Shown: positions 16,420 through 24,268 of the stretch, piece after piece
Position numbering within the stretch: the stretch's first letter is position 1
Layout: the number at the start of each line of letters is the position of its first letter
DNA from: JAOPZW01 sp963807305
GTDB taxonomy: Bacteria; Actinomycetota; Thermoleophilia; Solirubrobacterales; Solirubrobacteraceae
Length of the DNA stretch: 64,000 bases
Reading direction: 5' to 3'
Assembly (NCBI GenBank): GCA_963807305.1
Contig: CAWEBN010000005.1
Coordinates: forward strand, 434,001-498,000
Made by a program: the position numbers and the translations under genes
The notes under the pieces: generated by a model
What the model was told of the DNA's origin: nothing
The model's input: only the letters and a program-made list of their open reading frames with translations
Database searches by the model: none

Positions 16420-17583
16420 CTAGCCCGGCGCGCCGGCGGCCTCGCGCAGCTCCTGGGCCAGGCGGTCGCGCAGCAGGGCGAAGCCCATGGCGGCCGAGAC
16501 CGCGGTCAGCAGGCGACCGTTGTCCTCGTCGTGGGGCTCCACGTCGGCGAACACGAAGACCAGCAGGCCCATCGTCTCGCCCGCGACGACGATCGGGATG
16601 GCCGAGGCGTGCAGGTCGGGCGGCACGCCGAGGGCCGACGAGGCGGCGGCGTCGAGCCACGTCGGCTCGGCATCGCGCAGACAGCGCGCAAGCTCGGGAT
16701 GCGCCGAGACCGTGATCGGGTTGGACTCGAGTAGACCGCGGCGCGACCGTGGCACCACCAGCTGCCCCGAGACGTAGAAGGCGACCGCCCCGTCGAGCGC
16801 GTTGGTGTGGCGCAGGACGACGTCGAGGCCGTTGTCGACGGCCACGCGCCCGGGCTCGCGGCGGAACTCCTCGGCCAGCAGCGCGAGTGCGTCGAGCCAG
16901 CGCGTGTGGCGCTCGTCGCGCCGGCGCAGCTCCTCGACCTCGCGCTGCAGCGCGGCCAGCGCGCCGCGGGCCGCACGCTCGCCCTCGCCCTCGAGCCCGA
17001 CCATGGCCACGAGGGGGCGGGCGTCGGGCTCCGAGGGCAGGCGGAAGAGCGCCGAACGCGCGACCTGGCGCGCGTCGCCGCCCCAGGCCGGGTGCTCGGT
17101 TTCCGTCGGGCCGCCCGCCGTCGCGAAGAGCTGTTGCAGCGCCAGCACGCAGGGGGAGTCGTAGAAGGCGGGCAGCGCAGTCGTGAGCTCTTCGCCGGGG
17201 CGCGGGGCGCCGGACAGGGTGCGCAGGGCGCCGTTGACGAACTCGACGCGCAGCGGCGCGGGGCCCGAGAGCGCGGCCACGGGGACCGGCGCATGCTCGA
17301 CCAGGGCGGCGAAGATGCTCGAGGCCAGATGGGCCGGCGCCTCGTCGTAGCGGGTGCGCTCGATCGCGCGCGGGATCGGCACGCCGGCCTCCGCCGCGCG
17401 GCGCACGGCGACCACGCGCTGGACGTCCTCCACCGCGTAGCGGCGGGGTCCGGAGTCGGTCCGGTGGGGCTCCGGGAAGCCGTAGCGGCGCTCCCAGGTC
17501 CGCAGGCGCTCGCGGGACACTCCGGTGAGCGCGGCGAAGCGCGTCGCGGAAACCGTCTGTTCACCTTTGCCCACCCTCTCCAT
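16420..17583 (-). CDS. MerR-type HTH regulator with C-terminal GAF sensor domain
   Basis: A 387-residue transcription regulator. The N-terminal MerR winged helix reads SATRFAALTGVSRERLRTWERRYGFP, with DSGPRRYAVEDVQRV completing it (about residues 10-70). A PAS-like middle segment includes LRVEFVNGALRTLSG, a coiled linker follows (LQREVEELRRRDERH), and a GAF-like domain with IPIVVAGETMGLLVFVF lies near the C terminus. This is a cytoplasmic sensor-regulator; the ligand is unknown. I chose ATG 17583 (MERVGKGEQTVSATRF) over an upstream frame start at 17628. It is divergent from the second sigma-factor gene with a 124-bp shared promoter region, so it may control that gene. Confidence 0.85.
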   Translation of the reverse strand: MERVGKGEQTVSATRFAALTGVSRERLRTWERRYGFPEPHRTDSGPRRYAVEDVQRVVAVRRAAEAGVPIPRAIERTRYDEAPAHLASSIFAALVEHAPVPVAALSGPAPLRVEFVNGALRTLSGAPRPGEELTTALPAFYDSPCVLALQQLFATAGGPTETEHPAWGGDARQVARSALFRLPSEPDARPLVAMVGLEGEGERAARGALAALQREVEELRRRDERHTRWLDALALLAEEFRREPGRVAVDNGLDVVLRHTNALDGAVAFYVSGQLVVPRSRRGLLESNPITVSAHPELARCLRDAEPTWLDAAASSALGVPPDLHASAIPIVVAGETMGLLVFVFADVEPHDEDNGRLLTAVSAAMGFALLRDRLAQELREAAGAPG

Positions 17584-17707
17584 CCCTATGCAATGGTGGC
17601 ATGTCGGACCGTGACCGGGCGTGTCCACCTTGTCAATTCGTCGAGGAGGGCAAGCATGCGTGCAGGCAGGCAGGACTGGCAGGTGGAGACCGTCCCGGGG
17701 AGGGAAC

Positions 17708-18454
17708 GTGGATCTAGCGGGCGAAACCCGTGCGCTCTTGCGCCGGTGGCACGACCAGGAGGACCACCAGGCGCGGGAGGAGCTCGTGGCGCGGATGCTT
17801 CCTCTGGCGCGCAGCCTCGCGCGGCGCTACGCGAACAAGGGCGAGCCGCTCGACGACCTCGAGCAGGTCGCGTCGGTCGGGCTGCTGAAGGCCATCGATC
17901 GCTTCGACCTCGACCGCGAGGTCAAGTTCGCGACCTTCGCGGTCCCGACGATCGCCGGCGAGATCAAGCGCCATTTCCGCGATCGCGGGTGGATGCTGCG
18001 AGTGCCCCGCGACGTGCAGGAGCTCAACGCCCGGCTCACCCGGACGCGCGAGATGCTCACCCGCGACCTCGGGCGGTCGCCCACGGTCGAGGAGCTCGCG
18101 GCCGGCTCGCAGGCGACCGTCGACCAGGTCGTCGAGGCGCTCAGCGCCGGCGAGGCCTATCGCATGATGTCGCTCGACGAGCCGATGGCCGACGGGATCG
18201 GCGCGCTCGAGGCGATCGGCGAGACCGACCAGGGCTTCGAGCGCACCGAGCAGCGCCTGATGCTGCGCCGCGGCTTCGATGAGCTGGCTCCGCGCGAGCG
18301 CGAGATCCTGCGCCTGCGCTTCTTCGAGGGATTGACCCAGCGCGAGATCGCCGACGAGGTCGGGATCTCGCAGATGCACGTCTCGCGGCTCATCCGCCGC
18401 TCGGTCGACGCGCTGCGCGACACCATCGTCGCGCCCATGGCGACTGCCGCGTGA
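17708..18454 (+). CDS. Second SigB/SigF-family sigma factor
   Basis: A 248-residue group-3 sigma factor that is a paralogue of the one at 15518. Region 2 has LDDLEQVASVGLLKAIDRFD and FATFAVPTIAGEIKRHFRD, and region 4 has APREREILRLRFFEGL and QREIADEVGISQMHVSRL. GTG 17708 is preceded by ggaggga at a good distance, so the upstream open frame from 17621 is not used. It heads a same-strand run with DUF6328, HAD, CsbD and proline-rich genes, ending at a hairpin at 20069. CsbD is a classical SigB target, so this sigma factor may drive its own downstream genes (inference). Confidence 0.92.
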   Translation: MDLAGETRALLRRWHDQEDHQAREELVARMLPLARSLARRYANKGEPLDDLEQVASVGLLKAIDRFDLDREVKFATFAVPTIAGEIKRHFRDRGWMLRVPRDVQELNARLTRTREMLTRDLGRSPTVEELAAGSQATVDQVVEALSAGEAYRMMSLDEPMADGIGALEAIGETDQGFERTEQRLMLRRGFDELAPREREILRLRFFEGLTQREIADEVGISQMHVSRLIRRSVDALRDTIVAPMATAA

Positions 18455-18484
18455 TCGGACGGCGCGCGGGGAAGGACATCCCGC

Positions 18485-18964
18485 GTGCCGGACGAGCACG
18501 CCGAGGAAGCCGACCGCAGTGACGAGGAGCAGGAGCGCCTCAACCGCCAGCTGACCGAGCTGCTCAACGAGCTGCGCGTCGCGATGCCCGGCGTGCAGGT
18601 GCTCTTCGCGTTCCTGCTCGCCGTGCCCTTCCAGCAGCGCTTCGCGAGCGTGAGCGCCTTCCAGCGCGACGTCTACCTGGTGACGCTGCTCTCCGCGGCG
18701 GTGGCGACGGCCTTCCTCATCGCCCCCAGCGCGTATCACCGCATCGCCTTCCAGCAGCACGAGAAGGAGCGGATCATCCAGCTCGGCACGCGCTGGTTCG
18801 TGTGCGGCCTCGTGGCACTGGCGGTGGCGATGACCTGCGCGGTGCTGCTCGTGACCGACGTGCTGTTCCAGACGACGACCGTCGTGATCGTCGTGGCCGG
18901 CGTCGCCTTGCTCTTCGGGTGGCTGTGGTTCGGAATCGGCCTTCGGAGGCGACGGAAGCGATGA
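18485..18964 (+). CDS. DUF6328-type four-helix membrane protein
   Basis: A 159-residue protein with an acidic N-terminal segment, then LNRQLTELLNELRVAMPGVQ and four membrane helices, ending in the basic tail GLRRRRKR. This matches DUF6328, an uncharacterised actinobacterial family. The GTG start lies 30 bp after the sigma-factor gene. Its stop overlaps the ATG of the HAD phosphatase (ATGA), so the genes are translationally coupled. Confidence 0.82.
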   Translation: MPDEHAEEADRSDEEQERLNRQLTELLNELRVAMPGVQVLFAFLLAVPFQQRFASVSAFQRDVYLVTLLSAAVATAFLIAPSAYHRIAFQQHEKERIIQLGTRWFVCGLVALAVAMTCAVLLVTDVLFQTTTVVIVVAGVALLFGWLWFGIGLRRRRKR

Positions 18965-19614
18965 GCGGACCCGCGGCGATCCTCGACATCGACGGCACGC
19001 TCGTCGACTCCAACTACCAGCACACGATCGCGTGGTACCGCGCGTTGCGCCAGCACGACCAGCACGTCGCGATATGGCGCGTCCACCGGCACATCGGCAT
19101 GGGCGGCGACCAGCTCGTGGCGTCGCTGTGCGGCGACGAGGTGGAGGAGCGGCTGGGCGACGACATCCGCGCCGCGGAGAAGGCGCTCTACATGGCGCTC
19201 ATCGACGAGGTCGAGCCGCTCCACGGCGCCCGCGACCTGATCGTCGACCTCAAGCGCCTGGGGCGGCCCGTGGTCCTGGCCAGCTCGGCCAAGCCCGACG
19301 AGATCGACCACTACCTCGATCTGCTCGACGCCCGCGGCCTGGCCGACGCGTGGACGAGCGCGGGCGACGTGGAGCAGACCAAGCCCGCCCCGGACCTCGT
19401 CGAAGCGGCCCTGGAGCGCGTCGGCGGCGGGCCCGCGGTGATGGTCGGAGACTCGACGTGGGACTGCCGCGCGGCCGCCAACGCGGGTGTCGAGACGATC
19501 GCGGTGCTCACCGGCGGCTTCTCCGAGCACGAGCTGCGCGACGCGGGGGCGGTCGCCGTCTTCGAGTCGATCGACGAGCTGCGGCGGCGGCTAAGCGACA
19601 CGCCGCTGGGGTAG
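18961..19614 (+). CDS. HAD-family phosphatase (phosphoglycolate phosphatase-like)
   Basis: A 217-residue cytosolic HAD hydrolase. Motif I is LDIDGTLVDSN (nucleophile and acid/base aspartates), motif II is LASSAKPDE with Ser, the Lys is in QTKPAPD, and motif IV is MVGDSTWDC. The helical cap between motifs I and II is of the PGP/beta-phosphoglucomutase kind (subfamily I). The substrate is unknown. ATG 18961 overlaps the previous stop. It lies in the same operon as the sigma factor, DUF6328 protein and CsbD. Confidence 0.9.
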   Translation: MSGPAAILDIDGTLVDSNYQHTIAWYRALRQHDQHVAIWRVHRHIGMGGDQLVASLCGDEVEERLGDDIRAAEKALYMALIDEVEPLHGARDLIVDLKRLGRPVVLASSAKPDEIDHYLDLLDARGLADAWTSAGDVEQTKPAPDLVEAALERVGGGPAVMVGDSTWDCRAAANAGVETIAVLTGGFSEHELRDAGAVAVFESIDELRRRLSDTPLG

Positions 19615-19624
19615 GCCGAGGCGC

Positions 19625-19816
19625 ATGAGCATTCTCGACAAGATCAGTGGACGCTTCAAGAAGGCCGCCGGCGACCTCGCCGACGACTCCTCGCTGCGCC
19701 GCGAGGGCGCGCTCGAGGAGCGCAAGGGCGAGGCCAAGGACGAGCTGGCCGACGCCCATGAGCGCGCGGACGCCAAGGCCGAGGAAGTCGCGAACCTGGA
19801 GCGCAAGACCTCGTGA
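19625..19816 (+). CDS. CsbD-family general stress protein
   Basis: A 63-residue highly charged protein: DKISGRFKKAAGDLADD followed by GALEERKGEAKDELADAHER, the CsbD repeat. CsbD proteins are small, hydrophilic and strongly induced by stress; B. subtilis csbD depends on SigB. Here it lies two genes after a SigB-type factor. The next gene overlaps its stop by 4 bp. Confidence 0.88.
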   Translation: MSILDKISGRFKKAAGDLADDSSLRREGALEERKGEAKDELADAHERADAKAEEVANLERKTS

Positions 19817-20061
19817 GCGGCCCGGTGCTCGAGGTCCCGCAGCCCGCGGAGCCGGCGACGCCGGTCGTCCCCGAGCCCTCGGTCGTCCCCGACCCCGAGC
19901 CCGCGACGCCCCCAGGTCCGCCCGGCAGCCCCGATCCGGGGCCGGCCTTCCCGGACCCCCAGCCGCCGGACGCTCCCGAGCCGGTAGAGCCCCCGCCGCC
20001 GCAGCCCGACGCTCCGCGCGAGGACCCGATCGATCCCCCAGGGGCACCTGAGACCGTGTGA
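19813..20061 (+). CDS. Proline-rich low-complexity protein (82 aa)
   Basis: About one third of the residues are proline, in PDPEPATPP-type and EPVEPPPPQPD-type runs, with acidic spacing and no membrane segment. The start GTG overlaps the csbD stop (GTGA), and a strong hairpin follows directly, which supports it being a real gene at the end of the operon. I cannot assign a function; it would be a disordered soluble protein. Its low complexity leaves some doubt that it is translated. Confidence 0.5.
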   Translation: MSGPVLEVPQPAEPATPVVPEPSVVPDPEPATPPGPPGSPDPGPAFPDPQPPDAPEPVEPPPPQPDAPREDPIDPPGAPETV

Positions 20062-20068
20062 GGACAAC

Positions 20069-20095
20069 ACGCGCCCGCCGTGGAGGCGGGCGCGT
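20069..20095 (+). terminator. Hairpin terminator of the sigma/CsbD operon
   Basis: Perfect 11-bp arms, ACGCGCCCGCC (20069-20079) and GGCGGGCGCGT (20085-20095), with a five-base loop. It starts eight bases after the proline-rich gene stop. It would end the plus-strand transcript, and perhaps also the convergent KGTK-like gene that stops at 20176. Confidence 0.75.
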
Positions 20096-20175
20096 CGCGT
20101 CCACGCGCCGGTGCTGCCGTTGGGCGTGTGGGTCGTGCCACCGGCGCTGGCCGCGCCGCGCGACGCCCCGCCCCG

Positions 20176-20520
20176 CTACCGCTTCTTGTTGTCCACGGCC
20201 CGCTGCAGCTGGGCCTTGTTCATCTTCGAGCGCCCGTCGACGCCGAGCTTCCTGGCCTCGTTGTAGAGCTGCTCGCGCGTGCGCCCACGGGGGCCGCTCG
20301 AGCCGGAGCGCCGGCCGCCGCGCCGGCCGGAGGAGATGTCCTGCGTCGAGGTGCGCGAGGCCGTCCGCGACTCGCCCGAGCGCGCGCGCTCCTTGTTGAC
20401 GGTGCGCGCCGCGATCTCCTCGGCGCGCGACTCCGAGGCGCCGCGCTCCTTGACCGAGTCCTTGATGGCCTCGTACTGGCGCTCGCGCTTGGTGCCCTTC
20501 TTCACGCCGCGGGGAGGCAT
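20176..20520 (-). CDS. KGTK/DUF7218-type protein with Rho_N-like C-terminal motif
   Basis: A 114-residue basic protein. The N-terminal half reads KKGTKRERQYEAIKDS and ESRAEEIAARTVNKERARSG. The C terminus has REQLYNEARKLGVDGRSKMN followed by KAQLQRAV, the Rho N-terminal/SAP-like helix pair often found in proteins annotated as 'plasmid stabilization' or 'Rho termination factor N-terminal'. That motif is probably a nucleic-acid-binding element; the true role is unknown. ATG 20520 lies in the same minus-strand run as the ferritin-like gene, two bases after it. Confidence 0.82.
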   Translation of the reverse strand: MPPRGVKKGTKRERQYEAIKDSVKERGASESRAEEIAARTVNKERARSGESRTASRTSTQDISSGRRGGRRSGSSGPRGRTREQLYNEARKLGVDGRSKMNKAQLQRAVDNKKR

Positions 20521-20522
20521 CG

Positions 20523-21035
20523 CTATGCCAGCCCCTCGGCCTCGTACTCGCGCAGATAGCCCTCGAAGAGGCGCCGGTGGCCCTCCTCGTCGCGCAGGAT
20601 GGCGATCACCATGTCCTGGGTCACCGGGTCGATCTCCTCGGTCTCGCGGATGATCGTGTTGTAGTGCTCGATGGCCCCGGTCTCGGCCTCGATGACGCCC
20701 TTGATGACGTGGACGATGTCGGTCTGGTGCTCGGGCGGCTGCAGGTAGGCCTGCTCGGCGCTGAAGTCGAGCGAGCCCGGCACGACGCCGTAGAGCTCCT
20801 TGATCCGCGCGGCGAACTGCTGCGCGTGGCCGAGCTCCTCCTGGATGTCCTCGGTCAGCGACTCGATGATCTCCTGGGCGCGGACGCCGTCGGGGTTGAC
20901 CGAGTTGGCGATGTAGCTCATCACGGTCTCGATCTCCATCCAGTAGCCCTTGGTGAGCAGCTCGATGATCTTCTCGCGGTCTTCGGTGTTGTCGTCGGCG
21001 AGGATGCCCTGCGCCGCGTTGCGGGTGGTAGCCAT
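20523..21035 (-). CDS. Ferritin-like/bacterioferritin-type diiron protein
   Basis: A 170-residue four-helix protein. The diiron ligands are carried by helices containing IETVMSYI, EELGHAQQF (ExxH), EAETGAIEHYN and DEEGHRRLF (ExxH). This matches ferritin-like bacterioferritin homologues that store iron or detoxify peroxide; a haem-ligating Met is not obvious. ATG 21035 shares a base with the stop codon of the GlxA regulator (TGATG), so the two are translationally coupled. GTG 21038 would add one residue. Confidence 0.85.
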   Translation of the reverse strand: MATTRNAAQGILADDNTEDREKIIELLTKGYWMEIETVMSYIANSVNPDGVRAQEIIESLTEDIQEELGHAQQFAARIKELYGVVPGSLDFSAEQAYLQPPEHQTDIVHVIKGVIEAETGAIEHYNTIIRETEEIDPVTQDMVIAILRDEEGHRRLFEGYLREYEAEGLA

Positions 21036-21973
21036 CACGTCGGACTACCCCTGAAGCTGCGGCGATACGCGAGCGGCGTGGTCGCCGTCGCGCGGCGGAA
21101 GTGCGAGCGCAGCGAGGCGGCCGTGCCGAACCCGGCCTCGTCGGCGACGTCCTCCACCGCGAGGTCGGTCGCCTCCAACAGGCGCCGGGCGTGCAGGACG
21201 CGCTGGCCGAGCAGCCACTGCAGCGGCGTGGTCCCCGTCTCGGCGAGGAAGCGCCGGGCGAAGGTGCGCTCGCTGGAGCCCGCGTGGCGCGCCATCGCGG
21301 CGACCGTGAGCGGCTCGCGCAGGCGCTCGGCGGCCCACGCGCGCGTGGCCGCCAGGCCGCGGTCGCCCGCCGCGGGCAGGGGCGCCTCGACGAACTGCGC
21401 CTGGCCGCCGTCGCGATGCGGCGCCACGACGATCCGCCGTGCGACCGCGTTGGCCACCTCGGCGCCGTGGTCGCGTCGCACGAGGTGCAGGCAGAGATCG
21501 ATGCCCGCCGCAACGCCGGCCGAGGTCAGGACGTCGCCCTCGTCGACGTAGAGGACCTCGGGATCGACGGTGACGGCCGGGTAGTCGGCGGCCAGCCGCG
21601 CGGCATGGGCCCAGTGCGTCGTGGCCCGGCGGCCGTCGAGCAGGCCGGCGTGCGCGAGGACGAACGCCCCGGTGCAGATCGACGCCACGCGCGCGCCGCG
21701 GGCGTGGGCGGCGCGCAGGGCGTCGAGCACCGCGGGCGGCGGTGGCCACCGCGCGGGCCGCAGCCCGGGGACGAGCACCGTGTGGGCCTCGGCGACCGCG
21801 TCGAGGCCGCGCTCGACGTGCAGCGAGAAGCCCGTCGTCGTCGGCACGCGCCCGGGGCGCGCCCCGCATGCTGTGAAGGCATAGCGCTCGGGCTCGTTGC
21901 CGAAGATCTGGGCGGGGGTCGAGAGGTCGAACGCGACGACGTCGGGGAGGGCCAGGACCGTCACGTGGTGCAT
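21035..21973 (-). CDS. GlxA-type transcriptional regulator (DJ-1/PfpI domain + AraC HTH)
   Basis: A 312-residue regulator. Residues ~1-180 form a DJ-1/PfpI-like domain (TVLALPDVVAFDLSTPAQIF and SICTGAFVLAHAGLLDGRR, with the nucleophile-elbow Cys). The C terminus is an AraC domain with two helix-turn-helix units (LTVAAMARHAGSSERTFARR and LAVEDVADEAGFGTAASLRS). GlxA-type regulators sense small metabolites and often activate catabolic genes. It is divergent from a stand-alone DJ-1-like gene at 22044, with a 7+7-bp palindrome between them. Coupling to the ferritin gene is odd for this family. Confidence 0.92.
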   Translation of the reverse strand: MHHVTVLALPDVVAFDLSTPAQIFGNEPERYAFTACGARPGRVPTTTGFSLHVERGLDAVAEAHTVLVPGLRPARWPPPPAVLDALRAAHARGARVASICTGAFVLAHAGLLDGRRATTHWAHAARLAADYPAVTVDPEVLYVDEGDVLTSAGVAAGIDLCLHLVRRDHGAEVANAVARRIVVAPHRDGGQAQFVEAPLPAAGDRGLAATRAWAAERLREPLTVAAMARHAGSSERTFARRFLAETGTTPLQWLLGQRVLHARRLLEATDLAVEDVADEAGFGTAASLRSHFRRATATTPLAYRRSFRGSPT

Positions 21974-21991
21974 GGCGGAAATCTATCGTGT

Positions 21992-22009
21992 AGTGGCATT
22001 CCTGCCACT
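21992..22009. promoter_or_regulatory. Operator-like palindrome between glxA-type gene and DJ-1-like gene
   Basis: Perfect 7-bp arms, AGTGGCA (21992-21998) and TGCCACT (22003-22009), separated by TTCC. It lies 19 bp upstream of the regulator start and 34 bp upstream of the divergent DJ-1-like gene, where an operator for both promoters would be expected. Confidence 0.6.
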
Positions 22010-22043
22010 GGCGCGCCCGGGGTCGACGCGCCACGCTGGGCCC

Positions 22044-22661
22044 ATGAGATGCGAAGTCCTCCTCTTCGACGGATTCGACGAGCTCGACGCGCTGGCGCCC
22101 TGGGAGGTGCTGTCGAGCTTCGCCGACCTGCGCGACGACCTCGACGCGGCGCTGGTCACCCTCGACGGCTCGGCCACCGTGCGCGCCGCACACGGCACGC
22201 TCGTCACCCCCCATCGCGCGCTGTCCGACGAGGTCGACCTGCTCGTGGTGCCGGGCGGCGGCTGGAACGACCGCTCCGAGGACGGCGCCTGGACGCAGGC
22301 CCAGCTCGGCGCGGTCCCGCGCGCCATCCGCGAACGCCACCAGCGCGGGGCCGTGGTGGCCTCGGTCTGCACCGGCGCCATGCTGCTGGCCGCCGCCGGC
22401 CTGCTCGAGGGCCGCCATGCGATCACCCACCACGGCGCGATCGCCGACCTCGAGGCCGCGGGCGCCACCGTCGTCCGTGCGCGCGTGGTCGACGACGGCG
22501 ACATCGTCACCGCCGGCGGCGTCACCTCGGGCCTCGACCTCGCGCTGCACCTCACCGAGCGCTGGTTCGGATCCGACGCCGCGTTGGCCGCCGAAGGCGA
22601 GCTCGAATACGAGCGCCGCGGCACGGTGTGGCGCGGGAGCAGCCGTTTGAGCCCCGCGTAG
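22044..22661 (+). CDS. DJ-1/PfpI family protein (GATase1-like)
   Basis: A 205-residue stand-alone DJ-1/PfpI domain: CEVLLFDGFDELDALAPWEV, VVPGGGWND, and the nucleophile elbow SVCTGAMLLAAAGLLEGR with Cys, followed by ITHHGA. It is closest in pattern to isonitrile hydratase/AraC-associated DJ-1 proteins and to the N-terminal domain of the divergent GlxA-type regulator, suggesting descent from a common gene. Its activity (hydratase, deglycase or redox sensor) cannot be set from sequence alone. ATG 22044 has no strong ribosome binding site. Confidence 0.87.
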   Translation: MRCEVLLFDGFDELDALAPWEVLSSFADLRDDLDAALVTLDGSATVRAAHGTLVTPHRALSDEVDLLVVPGGGWNDRSEDGAWTQAQLGAVPRAIRERHQRGAVVASVCTGAMLLAAAGLLEGRHAITHHGAIADLEAAGATVVRARVVDDGDIVTAGGVTSGLDLALHLTERWFGSDAALAAEGELEYERRGTVWRGSSRLSPA

Positions 22662-22708
22662 GCCCGGTAGCCCGGTCGTGAGAACCAAGCGATCGAAGGA
22701 GTACCGAC

Positions 22709-23290
22709 ATGGGCACGCTCGACGGAAAGCGCATCGCCTTCCTCGCCACCGACGGCGTGGAGCAGGTGGAACTCACCGAGCCGGTGAAGGCCGTCCGCGA
22801 CGCAGGGGCGGAGGTCGATCTGATCTCGCTGAAGAAGGGCGAGTTCCAGGGCTTCAACCACCTCGACAAGGGCGACACCTTCACGGCCGACAAGGCGGTG
22901 GCGGACGCCGACGCCGACGACTACGACGGGCTCGTGGCGCCCGGCGGCGTCGCCAACCCCGACTTCCTGCGCGTGGACTCCGACGCGATGGCCTTCGTAC
23001 GCGCCTTCTTCGACGCCGGAAAGCCGGTCGGCGCGATCTGTCACGCCCCCTGGATCCTCGTGGAGGCCGGCGTCGTGCGCAGCCGCACCGTGACCTCTTG
23101 GCCCTCGTTGCAGAAGGACCTGCGCAACGCGGGGGCCAATTGGGTCGACGAGGAGGTGGTCGTCGACGAGGGCCTCGTGACCAGCCGCAACCCCGACGAC
23201 CTGCCGGCCTTCTGCGCCAAGATCGTCGAGGAGTTCGCGGAGGGCCGCCACCAGCACGCCCCGCAGCCCGCGGGCAGCGCCACGTCGTAG
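22709..23290 (+). CDS. PfpI/YhbO-type glutamine-amidotransferase-like protein
   Basis: A 193-residue member of the type-1 glutamine amidotransferase-like PfpI branch: RIAFLATDGVEQVELTEP, VAPGGVANPDFLR, and the active Cys in AICHAPWILVEAG. This family includes general stress protein 18 and YhbO-type deglycase/protease candidates. The C-terminal ~15 residues (HQHAPQPAGSATS) are an extra tail. A clear ribosome binding site, gaaggag, lies upstream. It is the third DJ-1-superfamily protein in 2.3 kb, and the hairpin at 23304 probably separates it from ku. Confidence 0.9.
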   Translation: MGTLDGKRIAFLATDGVEQVELTEPVKAVRDAGAEVDLISLKKGEFQGFNHLDKGDTFTADKAVADADADDYDGLVAPGGVANPDFLRVDSDAMAFVRAFFDAGKPVGAICHAPWILVEAGVVRSRTVTSWPSLQKDLRNAGANWVDEEVVVDEGLVTSRNPDDLPAFCAKIVEEFAEGRHQHAPQPAGSATS

Positions 23291-23303
23291 CCGCGGAAGC
23301 GCA

Positions 23304-23345
23304 ATCCCCCATGCGTCCGGAGGAATTGCCGCGCGCATGGGGGAT
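23304..23345 (+). terminator. 12-bp perfect inverted repeat between pfpI-like gene and ku
   Basis: Arms ATCCCCCATGCG (23304-23315) and CGCATGGGGGAT (23334-23345) surround 18 bases that include ggaggaatt. It starts 14 bases after the upstream stop and ends 11 bases before the ku ATG. It may terminate the pfpI-like transcript, or it may form in the ku leader and affect ku expression. No separate ribosome binding site for ku is obvious between the second arm and the ATG. Confidence 0.65.
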
Positions 23346-23356
23346 ACTTGGCTTCT

Positions 23357-24259
23357 ATGGCGCGTTCGATTTGGACCGGGGCGATCTCGTTCGGACTGGT
23401 CACCGTCCCGGTCAAGCTCTACAGCTCGGTCAACCGCAAGACCGTGCGTTTCCACCAGCTCAGCGGCAAGTCCGGCGTGCGCATCGCCCAGAAGCGCGTC
23501 GACCCGTCGACGGGCGACGAGGTCGCCTACGACGAGATCGTCAAGGGCTTCGAGCTCACGCCCGACCGCTACGTGGTCATCGAGCCCGGCGAGCTCGAGA
23601 CGCTACAGCCCAAGAAGACCAAGACCATCGAGATCGAGGACTTCGTCGAGCTCTCGGAGATCGACCCGATCTTCTATGACCACCCCTATTACCTCGCGCC
23701 GGGGACCGGCGGAGCAAAGCCCTACCGGCTGCTCGTCGAGGCCATGCGCGAGACCGGCCGCGTTGCCATCGCGCGGGTGGTCATCCGCTCCAAGGAGGCG
23801 CTCGTCGCCCTGCGCCCGATGGACGATCACGTCCTGGGCATGTCGACGATGCTCTTCCCCGACGAGATCGTCGAGCCCGACAGCATCGACGAGATCGCGG
23901 CCACGGCCGACGTGGACGTCACCAAGCGCGAGCTCGACATCGCCAAGCAGCTCGTCGAGTCGCTCGCGGGACCGTTCGAGGCCGACAAGTACCACGACAC
24001 CTACCGCCAGGAGGTCCTCGACCTCATCGAGCGCAAGGCGGCCGGCGAGGAGATCGCCGTGCAGCCGGCGGCCGAGGAGGAGGAGGAGGAGGTTCCCGAC
24101 CTGATGGCGGCGCTCAAGGCGAGCCTCGACGCGGTGCGCGACAAGGATGCCGACGGCAACGGCGGCGCCAAGGCGAAGAAGGCGCCCGCCAAGGCGAAGG
24201 CCAAGTCCTCGAGCGGCTCGGGCTCGAGCTCGCGCAAGAAGGCCTCAACCAAGAGCTAG
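23357..24259 (+). CDS. ku: Ku protein for non-homologous end joining
   Basis: A 300-residue bacterial Ku, which forms a ring on DNA ends and recruits LigD. The core begins ARSIWTGAISFGLVTVPVKLY and continues with FHQL, then a C-terminal acidic stretch (AAEEEEEEVPDL) and a Lys/Ala/Ser-rich tail (KAKKAPAKAKAKSSS). The lysine-rich tail resembles the extended C termini of actinobacterial Ku that help it bind and thread on DNA. ATG 23357 gives the canonical start; an in-frame TTG lies three codons upstream. No ligD is present in the window; the neighbour is a topoisomerase IB, itself a genome-maintenance gene. Confidence 0.97.
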   Translation: MARSIWTGAISFGLVTVPVKLYSSVNRKTVRFHQLSGKSGVRIAQKRVDPSTGDEVAYDEIVKGFELTPDRYVVIEPGELETLQPKKTKTIEIEDFVELSEIDPIFYDHPYYLAPGTGGAKPYRLLVEAMRETGRVAIARVVIRSKEALVALRPMDDHVLGMSTMLFPDEIVEPDSIDEIAATADVDVTKRELDIAKQLVESLAGPFEADKYHDTYRQEVLDLIERKAAGEEIAVQPAAEEEEEEVPDLMAALKASLDAVRDKDADGNGGAKAKKAPAKAKAKSSSGSGSSSRKKASTKS

Positions 24260-24268
24260 CTGCCGCGC

